Assembly: GCA_014379905.1 (NCBI GenBank)
Contig: JACMKX010000144.1
Span: 62,001-126,000 of the forward strand
From: Ferruginibacter sp.
GTDB taxonomy: Bacteria > Bacteroidota > Bacteroidia > Chitinophagales > Chitinophagaceae
Length of the DNA: 64,000 nt
Reading direction: 5' to 3'
Position 1 is the stretch's first letter. Each line of letters begins with the position of its first letter. A program made the position numbers and the translations under genes. Under the pieces are notes generated by a model. The model was given only the letters and a program-made list of their open reading frames with translations. It ran no database searches and was not told the origin of the DNA. Below are positions 34,009 through 44,077 of the stretch, in pieces.

Positions 34009-35880
34009 ATGAGAAAATTCTTTACCCTTTTATTATTGGTAAATGCCTTACAAAGTTTCGCTCAAACCAACATGGCACTCGACAGTCTTTTAATTGAAGC
34101 AGATAAAAACCAGCACGATAGCATTAAAATAAAAGTATACAACGAAATTGGTTTTATTTATACTGATAACAATGCTTCAAAAGCAGTAGATTACTTTAGT
34201 AAGGTAAATGAACTGGGAAAGAAATTGAAAAATGGCCTTATTGTCGCCAACAGCCACTATGACCTTGGTTTTGCTTATTTATTACAGGCAAATTATGATA
34301 AGTCGTTGCAAAATTATATTGCTTCAGCAAAAATTTATGAAGCACTCAAAGATAACAAGCGGCTTTCTAATGCGTATATGTCTATAGGCAATGTATATTT
34401 TCAGAATAATGATATCAATAAAGCGGGACATTATTATACGCTGGCGGAGGCAATTGTACTGAAACTGAATGACAGTATGCGCCTGGCTAATGTGTATAAT
34501 TCCTGGGGCAATGCCCATGATAAAGCCAAAAACTATGATTCTGCCCTCATCTACCTGAACAAAGCATATAATGTTTATATCAACAAGGGCGACCTGTACA
34601 GCATGATCAATATTCTCAGCAATCTTGGTCTCACTTACAAACACTTAAACAGGACTGCGGAAGCGCTGGCAAATTTTGAGGATATTAAAAAAAGGATTTA
34701 TGGGCAGGACATGCCCAAGGACCTGTTGTCAATGATCTATAATAATCTTGCCGCCACCTATTCGCAGGCGAAGCAATACCCTAAAGCATCTGCAGCATTT
34801 GATACAAGTCTTTTGTATGCAAGAGAAGCAAACGCATCTTACATAGTAATGGAAAACTACAGCAATCTTTCTGATATGTATGGCGCTATGCAAAACCATG
34901 AACAGGAAGCAGCTTACCTGAGAAAATATTATCACCTTAAAGACAGCTTATTTTCTGCTGATAACAAAAATCAGCTCACACAGCTGGATGCAGATTATCA
35001 GCTGGAAAAGAAAAATTCGGAACTGGTAAAAACAGAAGCAGAAGTAGTTAAAAGAAAAAGCCAGCGAAATGTCTTACTGATCATTGCCCTTGCAGGTTTT
35101 GCAATATTAGCCGGACTCGGGTATTTTTACAGCCGCATCAGGAAAAAGAACAGTATGCTGAATGAACAAAATGAAACCATCCATAAACAAAATACCGAGT
35201 TGCAAACATTGAACAGTGTTAAAGACAGGTTATTCAGTATTATCAGTCATGACCTGCGAAATCCATTGATCACCTTACAATCCTACCTTACTTTAACTAA
35301 CAATGATGCACTCTCTGCAGACAAAAAAGAGCAATACAGGTTGCAAACCAGCAATGCAGTAAATCAAACAAGTAACATGCTGGATAATTTATTGGCCTGG
35401 GCCAATATGCAGATAAAAAATACCAAAGCTTCCATTACACCTGTTGATTTGGACGAACTGGTATCCGATACCAAAAGCGGGGCACAGGCACAGGCTTCAC
35501 AAAAACAGGTGATCATACATGAAGACCTGGCCACAACCACGATCCCGGGCGATTATAATATTTTATCAATAGCTTTAAGAAATATCTTAACGAATGCTAT
35601 TAAATTCAGTGATAAAGAAGGTAATATCTGGATCAATGCAGAAAGATCGGATAGTGAAGTTGTTCTTTCTGTAAAAGATGAAGGCGTTGGTATGAATGAA
35701 CAGCAGGTGGAAGAATTGCGCACGCACCAGCAATCCAGTTCTGCCGGCACCGCCGGTGAAAAAGGCACAGGACTTGGCCTATACCTTGTACAGGAATTAT
35801 TGAATAAAATAAATGCGAGGCTGGAAATAAAAAGTGAAAAAGGCCAGGGTAGCACATTTAGTATTATAATACCAACCTGA
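34009..35880 (+). CDS. TPR-containing sensor histidine kinase
   Basis: 623 aa. Signal peptide 1-19 (ending SFAQ), a periplasmic array of TPR-like repeats (about 25-320), a coiled-coil region, a membrane segment at about 354-376 and then the cytoplasmic kinase. The H-box is SIISHDLRNPL with His414; the N-box is LRNILTNAIKFSD, G1 DEGVGMN and G2 GTGLGLYLVQ. This is a HisKA/HATPase kinase with topology suited to sensing protein or peptide partners outside the inner membrane. It directly abuts a LytTR regulator, an unusual partner for this kinase class. Confidence 0.93.
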   Translation: MRKFFTLLLLVNALQSFAQTNMALDSLLIEADKNQHDSIKIKVYNEIGFIYTDNNASKAVDYFSKVNELGKKLKNGLIVANSHYDLGFAYLLQANYDKSLQNYIASAKIYEALKDNKRLSNAYMSIGNVYFQNNDINKAGHYYTLAEAIVLKLNDSMRLANVYNSWGNAHDKAKNYDSALIYLNKAYNVYINKGDLYSMINILSNLGLTYKHLNRTAEALANFEDIKKRIYGQDMPKDLLSMIYNNLAATYSQAKQYPKASAAFDTSLLYAREANASYIVMENYSNLSDMYGAMQNHEQEAAYLRKYYHLKDSLFSADNKNQLTQLDADYQLEKKNSELVKTEAEVVKRKSQRNVLLIIALAGFAILAGLGYFYSRIRKKNSMLNEQNETIHKQNTELQTLNSVKDRLFSIISHDLRNPLITLQSYLTLTNNDALSADKKEQYRLQTSNAVNQTSNMLDNLLAWANMQIKNTKASITPVDLDELVSDTKSGAQAQASQKQVIIHEDLATTTIPGDYNILSIALRNILTNAIKFSDKEGNIWINAERSDSEVVLSVKDEGVGMNEQQVEELRTHQQSSSAGTAGEKGTGLGLYLVQELLNKINARLEIKSEKGQGSTFSIIIPT

Positions 35881-35888
35881 CCTTTCTA

Positions 35889-36596
35889 CTAATCTGCAAT
35901 AGCATATTCTGAAACCAGTGTTCTTTTAAATTCCAGTACTTCGGGAGAAATTTTAAAACCTCTGCCGCCGTAGGCCTTCGAATAAGTATTAATAGATTCC
36001 CCGCTGGAGTTACCGTTAAAATCATAGTTGTTATTATCAGACGCATTCGTCATAAAAATGAGTTTGCCCAGTTTGACATTGGCCCTGCTGCATAATTTAT
36101 TGGCAGATTTTAATGCATCGTCATAAGCCAACAGATCAGCTTCCCTGAATAAACTATCTGCTTTTGAATGCCCGAATTGTATGTTGGATATACTGCTGAT
36201 CTTTGTTTCCAATACTTTGCCGGTAAGCTGTGTGAATTTATCAATATCATTCAATACAAAATCAATCGACTGCCTTGCCTGGAAACCCACAAAAACATCT
36301 GTTCTTCCATTATAACTATATTCCTTGTTGGCAGAAATGCTACTCGTCTTTATATCATTTTCATTTTTTACAAACTGGTTCAGTATTCCTACTACGGAAT
36401 CAACGGTTTCCTGCGTTTTTCTTACCGCATCTACCATTTTGGGTTCAGTGAAGGAAACACTGAGAGTTAAAATAACGAGATCTGGTTTTACCCTTATTTT
36501 TCCTTCGCCGGTTACCCTTATTTTTTCGGTTTTTTCATTATTGGATGATCGGCACGACACGAATGATACAAATGCAAAAAACAGCAGGTATTTCAT
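35889..36596 (-). CDS. SIMPL-domain (DUF541) lipoprotein
   Basis: 235 aa. The signal ends FVSC, giving a lipoprotein. The SIMPL/DUF541 domain is recognisable from ITVTGEG-like IRVTGEGKIRVKPDLVILTLSV at the start, the repeated helical pattern, and the FQARQSIDFVLNDIDKF segment (about 106-122). Family members are periplasmic or outer-membrane proteins of unclear function, sometimes tied to stress resistance. It is convergent with the TPR kinase gene, with 8 nt between the stops. Confidence 0.75.
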   Translation of the reverse strand: MKYLLFFAFVSFVSCRSSNNEKTEKIRVTGEGKIRVKPDLVILTLSVSFTEPKMVDAVRKTQETVDSVVGILNQFVKNENDIKTSSISANKEYSYNGRTDVFVGFQARQSIDFVLNDIDKFTQLTGKVLETKISSISNIQFGHSKADSLFREADLLAYDDALKSANKLCSRANVKLGKLIFMTNASDNNNYDFNGNSSGESINTYSKAYGGRGFKISPEVLEFKRTLVSEYAIAD

Positions 36597-36755
36597 AAAA
36601 TGGTTTTAATGGTTATTGTAATAATATAGATTTTTCATGTCTTTATCAAATCCTGAGATGATCGGGCCAGATTTTTCCACACATTTCATTTCTCCTGATG
36701 CGTATATTCTTTTTTCATCGTAATATATTTAGTATTAAAACAAATATTCCGATAA

Positions 36756-36788
36756 AAAAAGCTGCCATCCCGGTTGGATGACAGCTTA
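36756..36788 (-). terminator. Terminator of the M16 peptidase gene
   Basis: On the minus strand AAGCTGTCATCC pairs with GGATGGCAGCTT (one mismatch; plus-strand arms 36759-36770 and 36775-36786) and runs into a seven-T tract. Confidence 0.85.
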
Positions 36789-36809
36789 TATGATTTTATT
36801 AACTGAATA

Positions 36810-39743
36810 TTAGTACCCGAAAATTTCCTGCAAACTCAATTTTTTAACTTCCCCCAGTTTTTGCAGGTCTTCCATTTTCAATTTATTTTCAGAAGCCACT
36901 ATAGCATAAGTGTAAGACTTTCCGGAAAGATTATTGGCGTGGAATGTTTTAATATCGTTGTAAGTTACTTTATCTACAGCACCGTATTTCTGAATACGTA
37001 TATCCTCTTTCAATCCTTTTTGTTCTGCATCCAGGTAGTTGAAAATAATGGCATCCTGCACAATTCTTTGTGTTTCGATGTCTTTTTTCAAACTTGTTTT
37101 TGCAAACTCAAAGTTGGATTGTATTTCAGGAACAGTTGTCAGCAACTCATTCATAGCCACAACCGCTTCACCAAATTTGTCTGCCTGGCTTCCTACATAG
37201 GCCATGGTGTAAAAAGGATCTTCTTTTTTCTCAGGTGTTATATAAAAAGCAAAGGTAGAATAAGCCAGTGCTTTTGATTCACGAATGGTTTGAAATACTA
37301 CTGCACCCATACCCCCGCCAAAATAATTATTGAAAACATCTGCTACAGTTGTTTCGCTGGCATTGTACAAACCATTGTTTCTTATCCAGCGGGTTTCTGC
37401 CTGTACCATGTTATAATCAGCAAACAAAACTTTATTGGCCATTTGATTTTCTGGTTTGAACACAGCTTTAACCGGAGCCGCAGTGAAAGTAGCCGGCACT
37501 TTGTGCTGGGTTTTCAGTGAAGCAGTTAAGGCAGGTAAGGCCTGTGGACCATAATACAATACCTGGTGTGAGTAGTTGTTTAAGCTGTGCAGTTTATTCA
37601 CCAGTTCTTCGGAAGTGATGCTATTAAGATCTGCCTCACTCAAAGTATAATTATAAGGATTGTTTGAACCATACCTTGCATAAGCAGTTAAGCCACTCAT
37701 GATAGCCCCTTTATTTGCCTTGGCATCTGTTCTTGATTTTGCAATACGTGCTTTCAAAGAAGTTAATGCCTGTTCATTGGGTTTACAGTTGGCCAGCAGG
37801 TCTTCAAATAAAGCCACTGCTTTTGTAAAGTTTTCCTGTAATCCTTCAATCATTACGGTTGTATACTCAGGACCCGCATTGATGTTGAAACTACAGGCAA
37901 TTTTGTAAAACTCTTTGGTAATATCTTCTGTCGATTTTTTATCAGTTCCCAGGAAGGAAAGGTATTGCGCAGCAATAGCCAGTTTTTTATCATTCCAGGT
38001 TCCCAGGTCGTAACGGTAACGCAGGCGGAAAATACTGTTGTCTTTATTTTGAACAGAAAGCACTCTAGCTCCTCCAATGCTACTTTTTTGAATGTCTTTA
38101 TTATAATCGATCCACACAGGTTTAACCGGTGAAGCTGGCATATCATTCACCATTTTTACAAAAGCAGATTGCTGGCCACTATTTGTTTCTACCGGTGTAA
38201 TGGCAGGTTTATCAACTTTTACAATGCTTTTATCTTCGCCTTTTCTTTTAAAGATAACCACATAGTTTTCCTGCAGGTATTTGTTGGCAAATGCAACTAT
38301 ATCGGCTTTGGCAATTTTAGACAACTGGTCCACATAGGCTACCTGGTCTTTCCAATCCTGTTCATTGGTAAAGGCATCCATCAAATTACTCGCTCTTGAA
38401 CCATAAGTTTCAGATGCAAGGATAGTATTTTTTTTCAGGTTGTTGATGATAGAAGCGATGAGGTCATTATCAAAATTTCCTTTTTTCAGGTTTTCAATTT
38501 CACCCAGCATCAGTGTTCTTACATCATCCAATGACTGGCCCTGCGTTGCGTTACCACTCATATACAGGATACCGTAATCGATCAGGGTAAATGCAGAAGC
38601 GCCTGCTCTTAAGAGTTTTTGTTTTTTAACCAGGTTCAGGTCCATCAATCCAGCTTTTCCATTGGTCAGAATTTGTCCCACCAGGTCAGCCAATAATACA
38701 TCTTTTGATTTGTTGCCCGGTAAGCGGTAACCAATGGTCACACTTTCCGCATCAGGTCCTAATACCTCAGCAACAATCGGTGCAGTAATAGGCGCTTCCG
38801 GTTGGAAAGTATATTTTGCCACCGCTTTATTTTGCATGTAGGAGAATGCCTTGTCTACTTTACCAATCAAAACATCAGGATTAAAATCTCCGCTCATTAC
38901 CACTGCCATATTGTTGGGTACATAATAATTATTAAAGTATTTCCTGATCTCTAACAAAGAAGGATTTTTTAAATGCTCGATGGTACCGATGGTTGTTTGC
39001 AAACCATAGTTGTGATTTTTAAACAATTCGGCAAATAATTTTTCATTTACTTTTCTTCCATCAGCATCAAGGCCACGGTTTTTTTCTTCGTACACTGCTT
39101 CCAGTTCTGTATGAAATATCCTTAACTGCGGGTTGCGGAAACGCTCTGCCTGAACTGCCAGGTATTTATCAATAGAAGATGCCGGAACATCATCTGTATA
39201 AACCGTTTGCTCAAAAGACGTAAAGGCATTGGTACCCTGGCCACCCATGGCAGACAGCATTTTATCATACTCATTCGCAATGGCATATTTACTGGCTGCG
39301 CCACTCACCGAATCTATTTCATGATAGATGGCTTTGCGCTGTGCAGCATCGGTAGTTTTATTATACTTTTCATACAGGCCATCAATTTTATCCAGCTCCG
39401 GTTTTTCTTTCAACCAGTCCAGGGAACCGTATTTATCTGTTCCCTTAAATAACATATGCTCCAGGTAATGCGCTAAACCTGTATTGGTGGAAGGATCTGT
39501 TTTACTACCCGCTTTTACTGCCACATAACATTGAATGCGCGGATCTTTATTGGTAGGACTTAAGATAACCGTCAGTCCGTTTTTTAGCGTATAAAACCTT
39601 GCTTTGGAAGGATCGTTGGTAACATACTTATAAGTATATCCTCCCGCTGATGCTTCTTTCCATTCGAACTTTGGAGCCTGAGCCATTGCGCCTGCCGAAA
39701 CAAAACTCAATGCCATTACCCCCGTCTTTCCTAATAATTGCAT
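36810..39743 (-). CDS. M16-family zinc metallopeptidase
   Basis: 977 aa with a signal peptide ending AMAQ, so periplasmic. The inverted zinc motif HYLEH (92-96) lies in NTGLAHYLEHMLFKG, with a distal Glu in LEAVYEEKNRGLD. A second M16 pair follows (about 520-977), so the protein carries both halves of the clamshell in one chain, with the catalytic site in the first half. Such peptidases degrade peptides up to about 70 residues. It has its own terminator and stands alone. Confidence 0.9.
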   Translation of the reverse strand: MQLLGKTGVMALSFVSAGAMAQAPKFEWKEASAGGYTYKYVTNDPSKARFYTLKNGLTVILSPTNKDPRIQCYVAVKAGSKTDPSTNTGLAHYLEHMLFKGTDKYGSLDWLKEKPELDKIDGLYEKYNKTTDAAQRKAIYHEIDSVSGAASKYAIANEYDKMLSAMGGQGTNAFTSFEQTVYTDDVPASSIDKYLAVQAERFRNPQLRIFHTELEAVYEEKNRGLDADGRKVNEKLFAELFKNHNYGLQTTIGTIEHLKNPSLLEIRKYFNNYYVPNNMAVVMSGDFNPDVLIGKVDKAFSYMQNKAVAKYTFQPEAPITAPIVAEVLGPDAESVTIGYRLPGNKSKDVLLADLVGQILTNGKAGLMDLNLVKKQKLLRAGASAFTLIDYGILYMSGNATQGQSLDDVRTLMLGEIENLKKGNFDNDLIASIINNLKKNTILASETYGSRASNLMDAFTNEQDWKDQVAYVDQLSKIAKADIVAFANKYLQENYVVIFKRKGEDKSIVKVDKPAITPVETNSGQQSAFVKMVNDMPASPVKPVWIDYNKDIQKSSIGGARVLSVQNKDNSIFRLRYRYDLGTWNDKKLAIAAQYLSFLGTDKKSTEDITKEFYKIACSFNINAGPEYTTVMIEGLQENFTKAVALFEDLLANCKPNEQALTSLKARIAKSRTDAKANKGAIMSGLTAYARYGSNNPYNYTLSEADLNSITSEELVNKLHSLNNYSHQVLYYGPQALPALTASLKTQHKVPATFTAAPVKAVFKPENQMANKVLFADYNMVQAETRWIRNNGLYNASETTVADVFNNYFGGGMGAVVFQTIRESKALAYSTFAFYITPEKKEDPFYTMAYVGSQADKFGEAVVAMNELLTTVPEIQSNFEFAKTSLKKDIETQRIVQDAIIFNYLDAEQKGLKEDIRIQKYGAVDKVTYNDIKTFHANNLSGKSYTYAIVASENKLKMEDLQKLGEVKKLSLQEIFGY

Positions 39744-39853
39744 AATGATTAATTTTTATATAATTGTGGATGGTAAAATTAAATATTAAAGCAATGCAAT
39801 ACCTACCGTTTATACATTGATTAAAGGTATTTTTGAAATCAATTTTTGCTGAG

Positions 39854-40792
39854 ATGAGATTATTTTTAAAAAGACTCTTTAAAACCCTACTGGTGGCTTT
39901 CATATTATTAAATGTGATTGTTATCTGCCATGCTTATAAATTCACGCATTTTTACAATGCCGGCGAAGTAACCCTAAAAAATAAAGAAGATAAAAGCGCC
40001 TGGGATAAAACAAAAGAAATCCTTTTTGGCTTTAATTTTATAAAAAGTGTAAATAGCCAACCTGACTCGGCCTTAAAAACCACCTATTTTACTACCAAAT
40101 CCGGCTTAAAACTGGAAGCATGGGAATTCCCTGCCGATAGTGGCATTGGGACCGTTGCACTTTTTCACGGTCATGGCGGCAAAAAATCCTCTTTATTGCA
40201 GGAAGCAGGGGTATTCAATAAATTAGGCTACCATACCATTTTATTGGATTTTCGGGCTCATGGCGGAAGCGAAGGTAATACCTGTACCATTGGTTATAAA
40301 GAAGCTGAAGACGTGAAACTGGTGTACGACTATATTGCCGGCAAAGGAGAAAAAAATATCATTCTATATGGCGCATCGTTGGGTGCTGCTACTATTACAA
40401 AAGCCATTAATGATTATACGCTTACTCCCTCCAAAGTGATATTAGATATGCCCTTCGGATCTTTGTCCAATGCAGTAAGCAGTCGCTTGAAACTTATGGG
40501 CCTGCCTGCACAGCCCCTGGGAACAATGCTTACTTTTTGGGGCGGACTGGAAAATGGTTTCTGGGCTTTTAGTAACAAGCCTTCTGAATATGTAAAAAAA
40601 ATTAAATGCCCGGTATTGCTTCAGAGAGGCGGGCTGGATCCTCGGGTTACACAACGGGAAACAGCTCTTATTTACAGCAATATTCATACGGTTAAAAAAA
40701 TGGTGATTTACGACCATACAGCGCATGAATCTTTGTGCAAAAAAGAAACTGCGAAATGGACCGCCGAAATAACTTCATTCTTACAACAATGA
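39854..40792 (+). CDS. Membrane-anchored alpha/beta hydrolase (serine aminopeptidase-like)
   Basis: 312 aa from ATG 39854 (MRLFLKRLFKTLLVAFILL); a TTG at 39833 is upstream in frame. N-terminal anchor at about 8-26. The hydrolase core has VALFHGHGG (oxyanion), DFRAHGGSEG, the nucleophile Ser in LYGASLGAAT, the Asp in RGGLDPRVT and the His in YDHTAHES. Substrate unknown. Its stop overlaps the queA start by 4 nt (ATGA), indicating translational coupling of two genes with no obvious functional link. Confidence 0.85.
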   Translation: MRLFLKRLFKTLLVAFILLNVIVICHAYKFTHFYNAGEVTLKNKEDKSAWDKTKEILFGFNFIKSVNSQPDSALKTTYFTTKSGLKLEAWEFPADSGIGTVALFHGHGGKKSSLLQEAGVFNKLGYHTILLDFRAHGGSEGNTCTIGYKEAEDVKLVYDYIAGKGEKNIILYGASLGAATITKAINDYTLTPSKVILDMPFGSLSNAVSSRLKLMGLPAQPLGTMLTFWGGLENGFWAFSNKPSEYVKKIKCPVLLQRGGLDPRVTQRETALIYSNIHTVKKMVIYDHTAHESLCKKETAKWTAEITSFLQQ

Positions 40793-42015
40793 ATCCCGCT
40801 GAAATTTCTATATCAGATTATGCATATGATCTGCCGGAAGATCGTATAGCACTGCATCCCCTGGAACAGAGGGATGCATCTAAACTTTTGATCTACAAAG
40901 ACGGCAATATTTCCCAGGATATTTTCTCCGAAATGTCTGTTTATTTACCTCCTTCAACTTTACTGGTGACCAATAATACAAAAGTGATCAATGCCAGGAT
41001 CCTTTTTAAAAAACCAACAGGCGCAACGATAGAAATTTTTTGCCTGGAACCGCAGGGTAATATCAACGAATACAGCACGGTGATGAGTGCAACCACTCAA
41101 AGCACCTGGAAATGCCTGGTGGGTGGTGCGGCCAAATGGAAAAATGAATTACTGGAAAAAAACATAACGATCAATAAGGAGCCTGTTGTTTTAAAAGCGG
41201 AAATGTTGGAAAAACTAACAGGCGCTTATTCTATAAAATTTTCCTGGACCCCGGCCCGGTATTCCTTTGCTGCCATTATTGAAGCAGCAGGAGATACGCC
41301 TTTGCCTCCCTATATAAAACGTAGTGTAGACGCGGAAGATGTGACCCGTTATCAAACCATATTTGCAGTGCAGGAAGGATCGGTAGCTGCTCCAACAGCG
41401 GGTTTGCATTTTACCAGTGAGCTGTTTGAAAAATTATACCAGAAAAATATTGAAAGAGCAAATGTAACGCTGCATGTTGGTGCAGGCACTTTTAAGCCGG
41501 TAAAAGCACCTACCATGCAGGAGCATGAAATGCATGCAGAATATATTGATGTGGATATAAAAACTATTGACCAGCTAAACGCAAAAGCTGGCAATATAGC
41601 GGCTGTTGGTACTACCAGTTGCAGAACAATTGAATCGTTGTATTGGCTGGGCGTAAAAACATTGCTGGACCCTGCAATAAAAAATATTTCCATCCGGCAA
41701 TGGGATGTATATGAAGAACCCTTACTATCATCCCACATAAAAGCTACAGCTGCTTTGGAGGCGTTAATAGCATGGATGCAAAAGAACAACCAGCAAACTC
41801 TTTTTACTCAAACACAACTGATGATTGCACCGGGTTATCGCTTTAGAATGACAGATATGCTTATCACCAATTTTCACCAGCCGCAGTCCACTTTATTACT
41901 ATTGGTAGCTGCTGCAATTGGCAACAACTGGAAAAAAATGTACGACCACGCTTTGAAAAATGATTTTCGTTTTCTAAGCTACGGAGATGGCAACCTCATT
42001 TTTATTGATCCATAA
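40789..42015 (+). CDS. queA: S-adenosylmethionine:tRNA ribosyltransferase-isomerase
   Basis: 408 aa from ATG 40789, which sits inside the ATGA overlap with the upstream gene. QueA transfers the ribosyl part of AdoMet to preQ1 in tRNA, giving epoxyqueuosine. Hallmarks: YDLPEDRIALHPLEQRDASKLL, TNNTKVINARI, QTIFAVQEGSVAAPTAGLHFT, VTLHVGAGTFKPV and NFHQPQSTLLLLVAA. It appears somewhat longer than many homologues, with extra sequence in the middle region (about 90-160). No tgt is adjacent. Confidence 0.95.
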   Translation: MNPAEISISDYAYDLPEDRIALHPLEQRDASKLLIYKDGNISQDIFSEMSVYLPPSTLLVTNNTKVINARILFKKPTGATIEIFCLEPQGNINEYSTVMSATTQSTWKCLVGGAAKWKNELLEKNITINKEPVVLKAEMLEKLTGAYSIKFSWTPARYSFAAIIEAAGDTPLPPYIKRSVDAEDVTRYQTIFAVQEGSVAAPTAGLHFTSELFEKLYQKNIERANVTLHVGAGTFKPVKAPTMQEHEMHAEYIDVDIKTIDQLNAKAGNIAAVGTTSCRTIESLYWLGVKTLLDPAIKNISIRQWDVYEEPLLSSHIKATAALEALIAWMQKNNQQTLFTQTQLMIAPGYRFRMTDMLITNFHQPQSTLLLLVAAAIGNNWKKMYDHALKNDFRFLSYGDGNLIFIDP

Positions 42016-42019
42016 AATA

Positions 42020-42078
42020 ATAATGAGCCTTTGAGAGGCTCATTATCAATTATCCTTAAAAAAGTTATCAATTATCTA
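42020..42078. repeat. Hairpin plus ATTATCAATTATCC-type repeat
   Basis: ATAATGAGCCT (42020-42030) pairs perfectly with AGGCTCATTAT (42036-42046), probably ending queA transcription despite no clear T-run. It merges into CATTATCAATTATCCTTAAA and AAAGTTATCAATTATC, related to 13171-13206. The repeat stops at the stop codon of the L,D-transpeptidase. Confidence 0.65.
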
Positions 42079-42651
42079 GGGCTGTATTGTTACCAATGTA
42101 CCCACTGGTATGTAGTCGAACAGGTCTTTCATTTCAGAATATTTTACAGAAACACAGCCATCAGTCCAGTTGTAAAAGTTATCTACGGTCCATTCTTCTT
42201 CAGGACGTGTAGCGTGTATAGCAATACCATCCCCAATTTTAGCTGTTTTCGGAATTAGGCCCTTTGCTTTTCTTTCATTAAAACGCCGGTAACTTTCCTG
42301 GTTAGGATAATCAAGCAGTAACTCCGGACCCCATTTTTTATGAATTTTTTTGAGTACAATTTTAAAACTGCCTGTAGGTGTCCTTTTATCCCCCTCCCTC
42401 ATTTTATCACTCAGGTCTTTGCTGCCAAAAACAATGGGATAAGTAGCATACCAACCCTCATCATCATACACTTTCAATTCATAGTCGCTTTTGTCTACGA
42501 TTATGTAATATGGGTTATTGGCTTTAATTTTTGCAGGAATGCTTGTGCCCCGCCTGGCATCATTTGGTGAAGCAGGTTTTGGGCCCACGAAAGCCATAAT
42601 AGCAGGAAGAGAAAAAAAAGCAAAGGTTAGAGGAAGAACCTGGTATTTCAT
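42076..42651 (-). CDS. L,D-transpeptidase (YkuD domain)
   Basis: 191 aa with a hydrophobic N-terminus (LPLTFAFFSLPAIMAFVG). The YkuD catalytic signature is present: His146 in IAIHATRP and Cys166 in NWTDGCVSV, with Ser/Thr-Asp-Gly-Cys as usual. The enzyme forms 3-3 crosslinks in peptidoglycan or anchors proteins to it. RTPTGSFKIVLKK is the typical pre-motif. It is convergent with queA. Confidence 0.88.
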   Translation of the reverse strand: MKYQVLPLTFAFFSLPAIMAFVGPKPASPNDARRGTSIPAKIKANNPYYIIVDKSDYELKVYDDEGWYATYPIVFGSKDLSDKMREGDKRTPTGSFKIVLKKIHKKWGPELLLDYPNQESYRRFNERKAKGLIPKTAKIGDGIAIHATRPEEEWTVDNFYNWTDGCVSVKYSEMKDLFDYIPVGTLVTIQP

Positions 42652-42734
42652 TTTTAAATAGGTTTGCTTATGGACAACGGCTTCAGCACTTCGTTTATTT
42701 CCTAAATGTGAATAATTAACAAAAAACAGTATTT

Positions 42735-43769
42735 CTACTTATGTGTAAATCCGATTAAAGTTATGAAAGGTGCCGTTTTTTTACCGAGTATTTTTATTAA
42801 CAAATTCCTAAAATGGTTGAAGCGGCTTTTAATGCCCCCATCAAAACTATTATAAAAGCCATTTTTTATTTCCAGTTCAAACTGGTATTTTTTGTATAGC
42901 TGTTGATAATCAGTAATGGGCAATATTCTTTCGCTCCAGCTGCCGGTTTCCGGGTGGCAAGTATTGGTACCAGTAACAACTTTTGAGGGGAAAGAATGAT
43001 TTGTTAAATAATAATGAACGGAGGTTATAATGTCGGCCTTATGAAGTCCCCGGGTTTTTATTGCCAGATTTTCTAGTTCGGGCAAGCTTATTTCCGGGAA
43101 ACTCTTTTGTATAATGGCTTTACGGATATCAAGGTAAGCTGCATGTTTTTCCTCGCCAGCCAAAGCAAAATCTTCAGGATCACCGCCAATCAGTTCATCT
43201 TTTACCTGCAGTTTTTTTAATTGCTGTACTTTAAAATAATTATCCGGGTTAGAGGCCGTTGTAAAAACAGTGATCATTTGGGGGTTCATTTTTTTCATAC
43301 CTGCAAAAAACTGGTTGAGGTCATAAATATGTTCAATTACATCTGTTCCGGCAATAATATCAACGGTTGTTGATGGTAGTTCATTATTTACTTCGGCTAA
43401 TTCGCCGGTAATAAATGCGTCTATCTTTATATCAAGTTGCTTTGCAACTATGGCGGATGCTTTTACAAAATTGGCATTGGCATCGCAAAGAAAAACTTTA
43501 TTGAAACCACAGTGTTTGGCAAACAATCCCAGCAAGCCATTGCCGGAGCCAAAATCCAATAAATTTAAAGTATCAGCAGGTTTGCCGGCTTTTTCCAATA
43601 TGTTATCTAAAACATGTGCATATATGGCCAGGTAATAATATTTGTGTGTAAGCAAATGATGAAGGTATCTTTTAGGGTAAGCGCTGCAATGTAATTTAGC
43701 TACTTCAATCTTGCTTAATAAGGATGCAAAGGAAGCTATCTTTTTTTTGCAGGAACTATTCATCGTCAT
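42735..43769 (-). CDS. Class I SAM-dependent methyltransferase
   Basis: 344 aa from ATG 43769 (a second ATG at 43763 is equally possible). Motif I is LLDFGSGNGLLGLFA (about 118-132), the acidic strand-2 end is VFLCDANANF, and the post-I region TTVDIIAGTDVIEHIYDL gives the DxIEH pattern of methyltransferases acting on small or sugar-linked substrates. The C-terminal 150 aa have no familiar motif. Substrate unknown. The open frame continues upstream to 43916 but lacks family-like sequence. Confidence 0.72.
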   Translation of the reverse strand: MTMNSSCKKKIASFASLLSKIEVAKLHCSAYPKRYLHHLLTHKYYYLAIYAHVLDNILEKAGKPADTLNLLDFGSGNGLLGLFAKHCGFNKVFLCDANANFVKASAIVAKQLDIKIDAFITGELAEVNNELPSTTVDIIAGTDVIEHIYDLNQFFAGMKKMNPQMITVFTTASNPDNYFKVQQLKKLQVKDELIGGDPEDFALAGEEKHAAYLDIRKAIIQKSFPEISLPELENLAIKTRGLHKADIITSVHYYLTNHSFPSKVVTGTNTCHPETGSWSERILPITDYQQLYKKYQFELEIKNGFYNSFDGGIKSRFNHFRNLLIKILGKKTAPFITLIGFTHK

Positions 43770-44077
43770 ACTGCAATGTATAAAAAAACCTTCGCCTGCA
43801 CGGAAAACCGTTTTGCAAACGAAGGTATGAGCGAGAAAGATTGTACCGGGCACTTTAAAAGTGGAATACACGGAGAGATGATAATTAAGATTAGAGACTA
43901 AAGATCCGTATCGCACTTGTTAAATGATGTTTTTAATCACCGGTATTTGGACTTTGATTAATTATAGCTTACCGCGAAATTTAAGCTTCGGTAACTAGTC
44001 TTCGATCAACTAATCTTTGATCCGTGCCGGCTACCTTTCATTCTCCATACTAATCCCTAATCAACTAATCTTTGATC
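43770..44077. repeat. Gene-free gap with AACTAATCTTTGATC repeats
   Basis: No gene seen. GATCAACTAATCTTTGATC (44003-44021) and AATCAACTAATCTTTGATC (44059-44077) are near-identical, with AGATTAGAGACTAAAGATCC at about 43889-43908 as a reverse-type relative. The last copy touches the stop codon of the barrel gene. Similar wording (GACTAGTTAACCAGTTAACT) is at about 19833. Confidence 0.65.

Noticed and set aside
43770..43916. Upstream extension of the methyltransferase to 43916
   Set aside because: The extra 49 residues show no family-like sequence and overlap the repeat-bearing gap; ATG 43769 gives a normal N-terminus.
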